From positions 1 through 40,770 of the forward strand of contig JAQVDN010000009.1 in NCBI GenBank assembly GCA_028698305.1: a stretch of 40,770 bases of DNA, written 5' to 3'. The translations under genes and the position numbers were made by a program. Below are positions 1-8,064 of this stretch, in pieces. How positions within the stretch are numbered: the stretch's first letter is position 1; each line of letters starts with the position of its first letter. Under the pieces are notes generated by a model that searched no databases, was not told the DNA's origin, and saw only the letters and a program-made list of their open reading frames with translations. This DNA is from Candidatus Altimarinota bacterium. Its GTDB lineage: Bacteria; Patescibacteriota; Gracilibacteria; BD1-5; UBA6164.

Positions 1-9
1 TGGTGGAGC
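1..9. repeat. Left copy of terminal direct repeat (att core)
   Basis: TGGTGGAGC here is identical to 40759-40767 near the other end. Its complement GCTCCACCA has the form of a mature tRNA or tmRNA 3' end (acceptor strand, discriminator A, CCA). With serine recombinases at the right end, I infer this is the att core left by integration. Identity between the two ends stops after 9 bp. Confidence 0.75.
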
Positions 10-150
10 AATATAATAGAATTGAGAACTTTTTTTGAGAATAACAGAGAGTATAGTATTACTGAACTGTATGCTGAAAAATTCAACGATTACTATCTTT
101 ATAAATGAAAACCACTTGAATATTATAAAAAGAAAAAAGAAAAATGCTAA
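1..150 (+). CDS. Detached C-terminal coding tail of the attP-spanning recombinase
   Basis: Frame 1 is open from the first base to a TAA at 148-150: Trp-Trp-Ser followed by 46 residues, rich in charged and aromatic residues and ending in a lysine cluster and Cys. One UGA is read as Gly. It has no start codon. The repeat is read as WWS here and also as WWS, in frame, at the end of the recombinase gene at 39229. Joining the two repeat copies, as in the excised circle, would fuse the frames into one protein of about 560 residues. The tail is therefore best explained as the recombinase C-terminus left at the far end after integration. Alternative: a fragment of an unrelated gene lying left of the window. 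Confidence 0.65.
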
Positions 151-239
151 TTTTTTGTATATTATTCTTAATTTTTATATTTTTTTTATTATAATATATA
201 TAAGTATATATAAGTTAGAACTATAATATATAGTATAAT

Positions 240-735
240 AATTTCACTTATAGTAATTTTGATAGTTATATCAGTTTCAATGATTTGTTTATTATGAATT
301 ATTAGAATAGTCATTATTAATAGTTATATAATTTTCATGGATCTATTTCATTATGAATTATTAGTAATAGTTGAATAAATAACATTATGAATTATTAGAA
401 TAGTCATTATTAATAGTTATATAATTTTCATGGATCTATTTCATTATGAATTATTAGTAATAGTTGAATAAATAACATTATGAATTATTAGAATAGTCAT
501 TATTAATAGTTATATAATTTTCATGGATCTATTTCATTATGAATTATTAGTAATAGTTGAATAAATAACATTATGAATTATTAGAATAATCATTATGAAC
601 AGTTATATCAGTTTCAAGGATTTGTTTATTATGAATTATTAGTATAATCATTATTAATAGTTATATAATTTTCATGGATCTATTTCATTATGAATTATTA
701 GTAATAGTTGAATAAATAACATTATGAATTATTTA
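240..735. repeat. AT-rich tandem array, 93-bp higher-order unit
   Basis: The array has two alternating subunits. Subunit A (59 bp) runs from TTATGAATTATTAGAAT to TTCATGGATCTATTTCA. Subunit B (34 bp) runs from TTATGAATTATTAGTAAT to GAATAAATAACA. The A marker starts at 334, 427, 520 and 671: the first steps are exactly 93 bp, and the last includes one extra 58-bp variant A unit. That variant (ATATCAGTTTCAAGG) also appears near 269, so the order is A' A B A B A B A' A B. The units contain TAA/TAG in the reading frames I checked and show no spacers. Possible roles are binding sites for a replication, partition or recombination protein. Confidence 0.85.
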
Positions 736-745
736 GAATAAAAAA

Positions 746-785
746 TAAAGAAGTATTAAATCAAATTTAGTACTTCTTTATTTTA
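746..785 (-). terminator. Intrinsic terminator of the 231-aa/ART genes
   Basis: A 16-bp stem pairs 746-761 with 765-780 around a CAA loop. The outer 10 bp (TAAAGAAGTA with TACTTCTTTA) are perfect. On the minus strand it is followed by a T-rich run. It lies 10 bp past the stop codon at 790. Confidence 0.75.
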
Positions 786-789
786 AAAA

Positions 790-1485
790 TTACTTTATTA
801 ATAATGATGCTTCAAAAAGTGCAGTTGCTAGTTTTGTTCTTGTTTTTGTTTCATCAACTACTCAATCTTTTCAAACACTTGGTCTTTTTGAATCTTTTTC
901 TCAATCATTCCATATTTTTTGAGATAATTCTCATAAAAAAGTTAATAATTCAGTGCTATCCATTTTTCAAACTCTTTCAGCAATAGCTTTTACTCATCAA
1001 AATAATTCAATTTCAAATTCAGCATTTTCATGTTTTTTAGGTGGATTATTTTTATCAACATAAGGTTCAGAAATTTTCCAAGCAACTCTAATTTTTTCAG
1101 AGGCTACTTTTAATTTTTCATTTCAAGTTATTTTAGATAATTCTTCCAAAAAATCAGCTAAAGTATTATAATATAAATCTCAAAGATTCTCTACTAATCT
1201 ACTACTTAAATGATTATGTAAATATGATTTAGCTTCATTATCAAAAGTAATATAATTTACTAATGATGATGAAAAATATCATCTTTGATTTAATCATATT
1301 TCTTCATATAAAGAGTAAAGTTCTTTTAGAATATCAAGTAAATAATCATTAATTTCTCAATATCAATTTTCTCTATAATATGAAACATCGAGTGGATCTC
1401 ATCAATGGTTTCTAAAAACACTTGATATTTCACTTAATAAAATATCTAATTTATCTTGTGTTTGATTCATTTCATTTTTTAACAT
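790..1485 (-). CDS. Hypothetical protein, possible immunity partner of the ART
   Basis: This 231-residue soluble protein has no recognised domain, signal peptide or membrane segment. It is acidic in places (GGDPLDV near the N-terminus) and predicted mostly helical. The ATG at 1485 is the first start in a frame that stays open to TAA at 790 and uses many UGA glycines. It begins 52 bp after the stop of the ADP-ribosyltransferase-like gene, on the same strand and before a shared terminator, so the two are probably co-transcribed. A small gene directly after a toxin-like enzyme is often its immunity protein or antitoxin, but that is inference from position only. Confidence 0.7.
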
Positions 1486-1537
1486 ATTTATAAAGTTATC
1501 ATATATATAATTATATCATTTTTATTTAAAATTACAA

Positions 1538-3511
1538 TTATTTAACTCAATCAACTGTAATTTGTAAAACTCTTTGTTTATATTTTTCTCAATTTCAGCT
1601 ATCTGTTAGTTTTATATCTTTAACTTCAGAAGTTCTAAATATTACTTTTGAATCTGACAAAATAACTCATTCAAAAGCAGTTGGAGTCTTTCAAAGATTT
1701 TCAGCAAAATTTGTAAACATTGCTAAGTCTGAAATATCTCTAATTCTTAACCTTTCTCAATTAACAATAACTAATGTATCTTTACTAGGATGATTTCTTC
1801 ATATAAAAATATCTTCTAAATTATTAGAAACTGATGTAAAACTATGTAAATTGATTGTATCTCAAGTTCTATATCATACTATTTTTCATTCATCTATTAA
1901 TTTGGAAATATCTAAATTTGGAATTTTTGGTAAATTTTGATTTGGTGTAATCCATCATTTCCAACTATCTCACCTAACAATAAATTTTCATTCTAATTGA
2001 GGCATTTTCAATAATATTCAATTTAAGGTATCTACTAACTTTTTTTCTCATGATGAAAGAGTTTCATATCAAGATTTTCTTAACCTAGTATTTAGATTAT
2101 CAAATAAAAAATTATCTGTATAAGCAAATACTAGAAAAGCCTCACTTCTAGTTAAATTTGGATGTTTTGATAAAGCAGTGTTAATCATTCATTCATAATC
2201 TATTGGAATTTTATTTTTTAAAAAGGTATCTCAATATTTTAATTTTTTATATCTTTCAATTATATCAAAATTTGGAGATAATACTCAACTTTCATTTAGT
2301 AAATCATAAAAATCTTTTGGAATTCATAATGATTCTAATTTTTCAGGGACACTTAATTTTTCAAATTCTGATAAATCAAGTCTTCTATTATAAAATTCTT
2401 GTTCTTTTAATTCTTTTCAATGTTTTTCAAGTTTTTTTCTTTGTTCTGGTTTTAATCTATTTCATATTGAATAAATTGACTCATTTCAACATATTCATTT
2501 TTCCAATAAGATTCTTCTTTCATCTAAAGAAAAACCAGCTTGTTTTAATATTTCAGCTTTTTGTTTTATTTCTTCATTTGTATAATTATAAATTCAAGCT
2601 CATTTTCTATCTTTTCAAACATTATGTGCTTCAAGTATAGCTTTTTCTTGTTCTGGAGTAAATTTTTTTCATTTTAGATAGAAACTTCAAGCCTCTAATC
2701 TTTCTTTATCTCACAATTTAGCTATGTCTTCAACCAACATTTTACTAAAATCTAATTGTTTTTTTGGAACTATTTCATCAATTTTTTTTCAAGTTTCTTT
2801 TACAACTCATCTAATTTCAGGACTTACAATAACACTTTCTTTAGATGTGTGAGGTCTTAATCTTGCAATTTCTTTCATTCCTAACCTCAATCACTTTTTT
2901 CATAATGATACTCCTAATCAAACTCAAGTTCATATAAGTCAGAGTTGTGCTACTGATTTTCACTTCTCATAAGCATTTCAGTCAAATAAATTCCATATTG
3001 TCTCTCAAAGACTTTCAGCCATTTTTTTCAATCATTCCCAACTTGCTAATTGTTTTAAACTATCAATTATTACGGCTCAATTTGTATTGTAAATTTCAAT
3101 AGCAAGTTCATAATTTCATATTACAAGTTCATCAACAATTCATTTTAGGAAGTTTTCAATTTTTGAATTTTTTGCCTGATTTTCATTTATTCATAATTTC
3201 TCGTAAATCATCGTTTTTGCTTCTTGTATCAACGCTTCTTTATCTACATTTTCTCTTGTTTCTAAACTTTCTCTTTGTTTTAATTCTTGTATTAAATCTT
3301 TTCTTTCAATATCTTGTTTTTCTAGTAATTGTTTAATTTCTTTCAGGAGTTGATCTAGATTTTCTTTACTTATTCAATTTTGTATTCTGCTTTCAACATA
3401 TTGTCTGGCTTTATTTTTAATCTGATTTTCATTAAATCAATCGGGGACTTTATCACCTTTAACATCAATTCAATTGATATATTCATTATGATTTCAGAAG
3501 ACTTCTGCCAT
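1538..3511 (-). CDS. ADP-ribosyltransferase-like toxin candidate
   Basis: 657 residues. Residues 1-190 are charged and coiled-coil-like. A glycine-patterned hydrophobic stretch (LIGTGVGLGVSLG) follows near 190-205, then a helical middle region. The C-terminal 220 residues look like an R-S-E class ADP-ribosyltransferase: a helical lead-in with AYTD and NLNTRLR, the VRGDS arginine motif (R513), the FTSVS strand (558-562, standing for the STS motif), then AFEGVIL with E614 as candidate catalytic Glu, and a closing RVLQITVDGVK strand. The usual E/Q two positions before the catalytic Glu is Ala here, so target and activity are uncertain. The family transfers ADP-ribose from NAD to proteins or nucleic acids. 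There is no Sec signal, so export, if any, would use another route. The 231-aa gene follows. Confidence 0.65.
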
Positions 3512-3591
3512 GATAAAATATTGAAATAAATTAAAATAAAAGTATCGAAGAAAGTGTATCATATATGTTTAAAAATTGCAAAAAATTGAAC

Positions 3592-3616
3592 TAAAAAAGA
3601 GCTGATTTTCCAGCTC
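3592..3616 (-). terminator. Minus-strand intrinsic terminator
   Basis: Read on the minus strand, GAGCTG-GAAAAT-CAGCTC is followed by six T. It lies about 75 bp beyond the terminator-like hairpin that ends the 120-aa gene, and upstream of the ART gene start. It could be a backup terminator or the end of a very short separate RNA. Confidence 0.6.
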
Positions 3617-3663
3617 ACCTTGATTTTTAATCTAGTTAATTTTTTTATGTTTCTGACAAACAA

Positions 3664-3695
3664 AAAAAGAAGTTTTTTCAAACTTCTTTTTTAAA
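3664..3695 (-). terminator. Terminator overlapping the stop of the 120-aa gene
   Basis: AAAGAAGTTT and AAACTTCTTT flank a short T/C loop, with A and T runs on both sides, so it could work in both directions. The stop codon at 3691-3693 lies in its stem flank. Confidence 0.6.
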
Positions 3696-4053
3696 ATATA
3701 ATTTTTCCATCTTTATAACTCACAAGTTTCTCATTGAGTTGAATATGAAAATTTCAATCATATATTTTTGCAACTAATTTTATAAGCTCCTCAATAAAGA
3801 ATTTTCTTGTTCATCTCATTATTTTATCTGATAAAGCAAGGAAATCTTCTTGCATAAAATTAATATCTTGAAAAACAGATTTAGATTTTTTATCAATGTA
3901 TCTTTTTTTAATTCAATCAATGAGGTAACTAACAATCTTTAGTTCTTCTTTATTTACTCAATCTTGAATATTCTTAATTATAGTTTTTTTTGAAACACCA
4001 CTTATTAATAAAATATAAAATGCTTCAATCAAATTCAAATAACTTTCTTTCAT
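3691..4053 (-). CDS. Hypothetical protein, 120 aa
   Basis: A small, basic, apparently soluble helical protein with no recognised motif. The ATG at 4053 opens MKESYLNLIEAFYILL and the frame closes at TAA 3691. It starts 50 bp after the C5 methyltransferase gene on the same strand and ends in a hairpin terminator, so the two probably form one transcript. A restriction partner would be expected at this position, but 120 residues is short for one and I see no nuclease signature. An accessory or regulatory role is possible but unsupported. Confidence 0.65.
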
Positions 4054-4103
4054 AGTAAAATTTTTTAAAAAATAAATTAGTAATTATATTATATATATGA
4101 AAA

Positions 4104-5069
4104 TTATAAAATTTTAGACTTTTTTATATATTTATCTAAGTTTTTTAATATTTCTTTTAAAACATTCACATTTATACTGTTTCATAATTGTTTATATCTT
4201 TGTTCTTTTGATATTCAAGAATTTGTATAATTATCATGAAAACCTTGAAGTCTTTCATATTCAATTTCTGTCAAAGTTCTTCAAGTAAGTTTTATAACTT
4301 GATTATATTCTAATTTTTTATCATAATATTTTTTTCTAGTTATATCATCTTCATTAAGAATGATTCGTTTTTTAGTCCCAGAAGCAGTAATACAACAACA
4401 AGTATTATTTAATAGTTGAGACTTATTACTGTGATAATTTGATTTATATCTATTTTTAATTTGTTCATTAGATAAATAATATTTTTCATCAACATTTTTT
4501 TCTAATATATTTTTTAAAAATTCTTTTTTCTTTGTTCAAGTTGGAAATTCAAAATTAAAATTTCATAATGATTTTTTTTGACCAACTATGAATATTCTAG
4601 GTCTATTTTGTACTGATCAGAATTCAGAAGCATTAAGTATCTTTCGTTTAATATTATATCATGCCTTATCAAATTCATTATTAATTATTTTAAAAGTTTT
4701 TCATTTATTGTTAGTAAGAATTCATCTAACATTCTCAAAAATAAAATAATCTGGTTGTTTCTCTTTTAAGATTCTAATATAATCAAAGAATAAATTTCCT
4801 CTATAATCTTCAAATCATTTTTTACTTCATGCATCGCTAAATGATTGGCAAGGTGAACCACCAACTAAAATTCAAAAGTTAGGTAAATCATTAGTAATTA
4901 TTTTTTTTATATCTCAATAATTTTTATGTTTTGGATAATGTTTATTGTATGTTTTAATTGAATGTTTATCTATTTCGCTATATCATACACATTCTCGATT
5001 TAATCATAATTCGTTTATGACATATTCAAAGGTTCAAATTCAGGAGAAAGTACTAAAATATTTAATCAT
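4104..5069 (-). CDS. DNA cytosine-5 methyltransferase, orphan-like
   Basis: 321 residues with the C5 methyltransferase motifs in order: FSGIGTFEYV (motif I, S-adenosylmethionine binding), GGSPCQSFS with catalytic Cys74 (motif IV), ENVRG (motif VI), QNRPRIFIVG (motif VIII), a target-recognition region, then TEIEYERLQGF and RYKQLGNSM (motifs IX and X). It would methylate cytosine at C5 in a short site. The length is normal for a type II enzyme. No restriction gene is recognisable beside it, only the 120-aa gene downstream, so it may be solitary, protective or anti-restriction. It is distinct in sequence from the HpaII-like methyltransferase at 28279. The ATG at 5069 directly precedes motif I, as usual. 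Target site unknown. Confidence 0.93.
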
Positions 5070-5185
5070 ATATTAAAAGAAAAATTATAAAATATATCTA
5101 ATATTATATTAAGAAAAATGACTTTAATATATTTTTTGAAAGAAAAATTTTATTTACCTTACTACCAGTATTATTCAGCTTTCTT
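5070..5185. other. AT-rich gap upstream of the structured RNA
   Basis: I see no gene here. It should contain the leftward promoter of the methyltransferase gene, but no convincing hexamers stand out. Confidence 0.5.
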
Positions 5186-5213
5186 TTGACTTTTAATAAG
5201 AAAAAAGTAAAAT
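5186..5213 (+). promoter_or_regulatory. Strong sigma-70-type promoter for the structured RNA
   Basis: TTGACT (5186-5191), a 16-bp spacer, then TAAAAT (5208-5213). Initiation would fall at about 5219-5220, exactly the first base of the outermost stem of the RNA that follows. This is one of the two best promoter matches in the window. Confidence 0.7.
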
Positions 5214-5218
5214 AAAGA

Positions 5219-5433
5219 GGCTACAAAAACCCACATCTAAAATAGATTATTCTATTTTTTTCGACAAATTTAAAAATAAACTAGGGAAACTTTGTTCTTT
5301 TCTCTAGTTCATAAATTTTTCGAACTATAGTTGTGGATTTTGTAGCAAAAATACATAGGAATAAAGTTTCCCTAAATTGTTTTGCTAATCAAATCAAATT
5401 ATAGAAGGACTTATTCTTATAAGTTCTTTTTTA
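5219..5433 (+). ncRNA. Structured RNA with alternative or pseudoknot pairings, unknown class
   Basis: About 215 nt from the predicted start to an intrinsic terminator, with no credible ORF. P1 closes the first 127 nt: 5220-5228 pairs with 5338-5346, and 5231-5235 with 5332-5336. Inside it are P2 (5239-5246 with 5251-5258, loop TTAT), P3 (5281-5289 with 5299-5307) and P4 (5306-5310 with 5322-5326). The strand AGGGAAACTTT (5283-5293) is also perfectly complementary to AAAGTTTCCCT (5363-5373) beyond P1. That gives an 11-bp pairing which crosses P1 (pseudoknot) and competes with P3 (switch). I do not see signatures of tmRNA, RNase P or SRP RNA. It could be a free small RNA, or a leader controlling the large cluster that starts 20 bp after its terminator. 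Confidence 0.65.
5405..5433 (+). terminator. Intrinsic terminator ending the structured RNA
   Basis: A 10-bp stem (5405-5414 with 5419-5428, one G-T pair) has loop TCTT and is followed by a T run. It lies 20 bp before the next start codon, so it could act as an attenuator. Confidence 0.75.
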
Positions 5434-5451
5434 TTTGCTAATTTTTTTATT

Positions 5452-6375
5452 ATGTTAACTTACAATAAAAGACTACTATTAACATTAATTTTATTATTTG
5501 TTATTATTTTTATTTCAAAAAAATATCAAAGTGATAAATTAGAAGAATTATGAATAACCACCGAACAAGCTAAAAATATTAAAAATGAAATAAATTCTAT
5601 TGAAGAAAAAAATAAATCTGAAAAATTAACAGATGAAGAAATCAATTTTTTTGAGAAAAATTGATTAAAAAAAGACTCAAATGGCTTGTATAATATGAGA
5701 GATTGAAAATCTATGATAGACTCAAATGTTATAATATTTTTCAAGAAAAATGAGTGAAAATGGTATTGGTCTATTTTATATGGAGATTGGAATGATATTA
5801 ATAATTCTAAATATACTTCTACTAAGAGTGTTTATAATTGATATACAATTAAACGGAGTAAAACTAAGGAAATTTTTGAAAAATTAAGTTGAAAACAAAT
5901 TAATAATCCAACTTCTCAAAATACAGAGGGAGTAAAAAAAGAAATTGATGTAATTAATATTGTAAAAAATGAAAGTACTTCAAATAATACTAAAAATAAT
6001 GATAAATATTGATACTCATTATTTAAAAATTCAGATTGAACTTATACATTTTTATGATATTGAGCAATGATGAATCAACAAGAAGAAATAAAAAAGTTAG
6101 CAGAAGAAAAATGAATTAATTGAGATAATTTAAAAATTGAAAGAGCTGATAGTGATGAGACTATTTATAGAAAAAATTTAGAATTATCTTCAAAGAATTC
6201 AACTAAAATGAAAGATTTTTTATCATTATTAAAAATATGATGAGATTCAAAAGATCGGGATGATTATTTTAACACAATATACAAATATAATGTTTCAAGA
6301 GAAAATTTAGAAAAATATTCTGAACAAGTAAATGAGATTAAAGAATTCTGAAACATTGAATTAATAGAAAAATAA
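5452..6375 (+). CDS. Hypothetical membrane-anchored protein, 307 aa
   Basis: An N-terminal hydrophobic helix (residues 8-23, LLLTLILLFVIIF) acts as an uncleaved anchor or signal. The rest is a hydrophilic extracytoplasmic domain rich in Lys, Asn and Ser, with a KYGYSLFKNSDGTYTFLGYG segment near residue 184. No known domain was recognised. It is the first gene after the structured RNA and terminator, and 25 bp before the propeller gene. By position it belongs to the cell-surface part of the cluster. Confidence 0.7.
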
Positions 6376-6400
6376 TATTTTATACTTTAATTTTAAACTT

Positions 6401-8062
6401 ATGAAAAAAATACTTTTTATTTTCTTGTTTTTATTTTTATCAATCAACCATATTTATGCAGAGTTTTACGAAGAGATAAAATTGAAAGATTGAAACACAT
6501 ATATACTTAAAAATATAGGTTCATATGATGTAGGATTATATAAAAATAATGAACTTATAGATACTTATTTCTCTATATCTGAATTAAAAATTTCTCCAAA
6601 TAAAGAAAACTTTATATTTTATGCAAAGAATAAAGATGGAGAATTTATTGTTAAAAATTGAATCAAATGAGAAATTTTTTATTCAATAAAAGATTATTTA
6701 AGTACGATAAGTGATAATTCAATTGAATATGCATTTGTTTGAATAAAAGATGAGCTTGAGTTTTAACATCTAATTACTAATTGGGAAGTACATTATTATT
6801 TTGTAAAAAATTGAAAATCAATTGATTTATGAAGTTTAGATAGTATCTCAAAATTACAATATATTCCTAACTCAAATAAAGTTATATTTTTTTGACAAAA
6901 AAATTGAAAAAAGTTTATGTATGTAGATTGAATAAAGTGAGAAGAGTTTGATGATATTAATATGGCAGATTTTAGTTCTGATAGCAGTACAGTATATTAT
7001 ACTGATTGAAATACTAGAAAGTACAATAATTATTCTATAAATTGAAAATATTATTTCTATTGTTGAAAAAAAGATTGAAAATGGTATGCAATAATAAATT
7101 GATTAAAATGAGAACCTTTTGATGGAATTTATGATTGACTAGTTTTACATCCTTCAGTTTGAGATGAATATTCATATATATGAATTAGCTGAAAGAATAA
7201 ATATTTAATAAAAGATTGAAAAAAGATAGATATATCATTTACTGATGACATAATATATGATTCGTTTCAATATATCCCAAATTCAAACAAAATTATGTTT
7301 TTTGCTTCAAGTAACTGAAAAAAATATATTGTTGTAGATTGAATAAAGTGAGAAGAATTTGATAATCTTTATATATCAATTCAAGACTTTTGAATTGTTT
7401 GAGTTTATTTTTCTAAAGATTGAAATAATTATTTTTACTTTTGAAAAAAAGATTGAAAGTGGAGTTTAATTAAAAACACTAATAAAATTTTAACTTTTGA
7501 TGCAGATTATATAGAAAATGATTTTATAAGTTCCTCAAATTGAGAAAAGTATGTATTTACTTTTTTAAAGTGAAATAATACATATTATTTAGTTAGTAAT
7601 TGAATAATATCAGATAAAAATTCTAAATTAATAGTTAAACCAGTTTTAGATGATTTTAATAACATGGCTTATGTTACTAAAAATAATAATGTAATATCTT
7701 TAATTATTAATTGAAAAACTATTAAAACTTATTGAGATGAAGGAGAATTTTATAATATTAAATATAATTCTAAGGATAATTCTTTTGTATATTTTTATTA
7801 TACTTTACATTGGCTAAGTTCTAATACATTTAGTAAATTAGAATGAGTTATAAATTATAATTTATCAACAAAGAAAATCACTGAATATAAAAATACTTTA
7901 AATGATCTAAAAGTAATTGATTCTTTTTTAGGAAAATATAAAGTTTTACCTGTTGAAAAGAAATATAAAATTGAAGATAAATTAAATGAATTAATAAAAA
8001 ATCTAAAACCATGAACTAAAAATTATTGAGTTATATATAAGTTATTACAAACAATTAAATAA
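6401..8062 (+). pseudogene. Secreted beta-propeller-like repeat protein, interrupted by in-frame TAA
   Basis: The frame is open for 554 codons except for one TAA at 6764-6766, after codon 121. Residues 1-20 form a signal peptide ending in IYA. The rest consists of short beta-strand repeats (DGIKGEEFD, NGKKYIVVDG, GKKDGKWSLI) resembling TolB/WG-type propellers. A block of about 135 codons is duplicated: IPNSNKVIFF at about residue 155 recurs as IPNSNKIMFF at about residue 291. Repeat character continues on both sides of the TAA in the same frame, so a single nonsense change, suppression or an assembly error fits better than two genes. UAA is a true stop in code 25. The transglutaminase gene starts 2 bp after the final stop. 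Confidence 0.7.
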
Positions 8063-8064
8063 AT

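Larger units (their letters stand above)
151..789. other. Non-coding left arm
   Basis: No gene is supported here. The first 90 bases are featureless A+T. Then follow the tandem repeat array (240-735) and the hairpin terminator of the minus-strand genes (746-780). Short open frames in this stretch are interrupted repeats or low-complexity sequence. Confidence 0.7.

Noticed and set aside
1-150. Left tail as the 3' end of a host protein gene disrupted by insertion
   Set aside because: Possible, but the in-frame WWS match to the recombinase at the other end, and the tRNA-like target on the right, favour an attP-spanning recombinase frame.
35-226. Short open frame with ATG at 35 using standard stops
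   Set aside because: It overlaps the better-supported frame 1-150, is low-complexity Ile/Phe/Lys sequence and ends in non-coding DNA.
240-735. Repeat array as a CRISPR locus
   Set aside because: Units abut without unique spacers, the repeat is AT-rich and 93 bp long, and no cas gene is present.
2203-2640. 145-codon plus-strand open frame
   Set aside because: Shadow of the ADP-ribosyltransferase gene on the other strand; composition is almost all Phe/Leu/Ile.
5219-5433. Structured RNA as tmRNA, RNase P RNA or SRP RNA
   Set aside because: Characteristic ends and conserved cores of these RNAs were not found; the helices do not match their layout as far as I can tell by eye.
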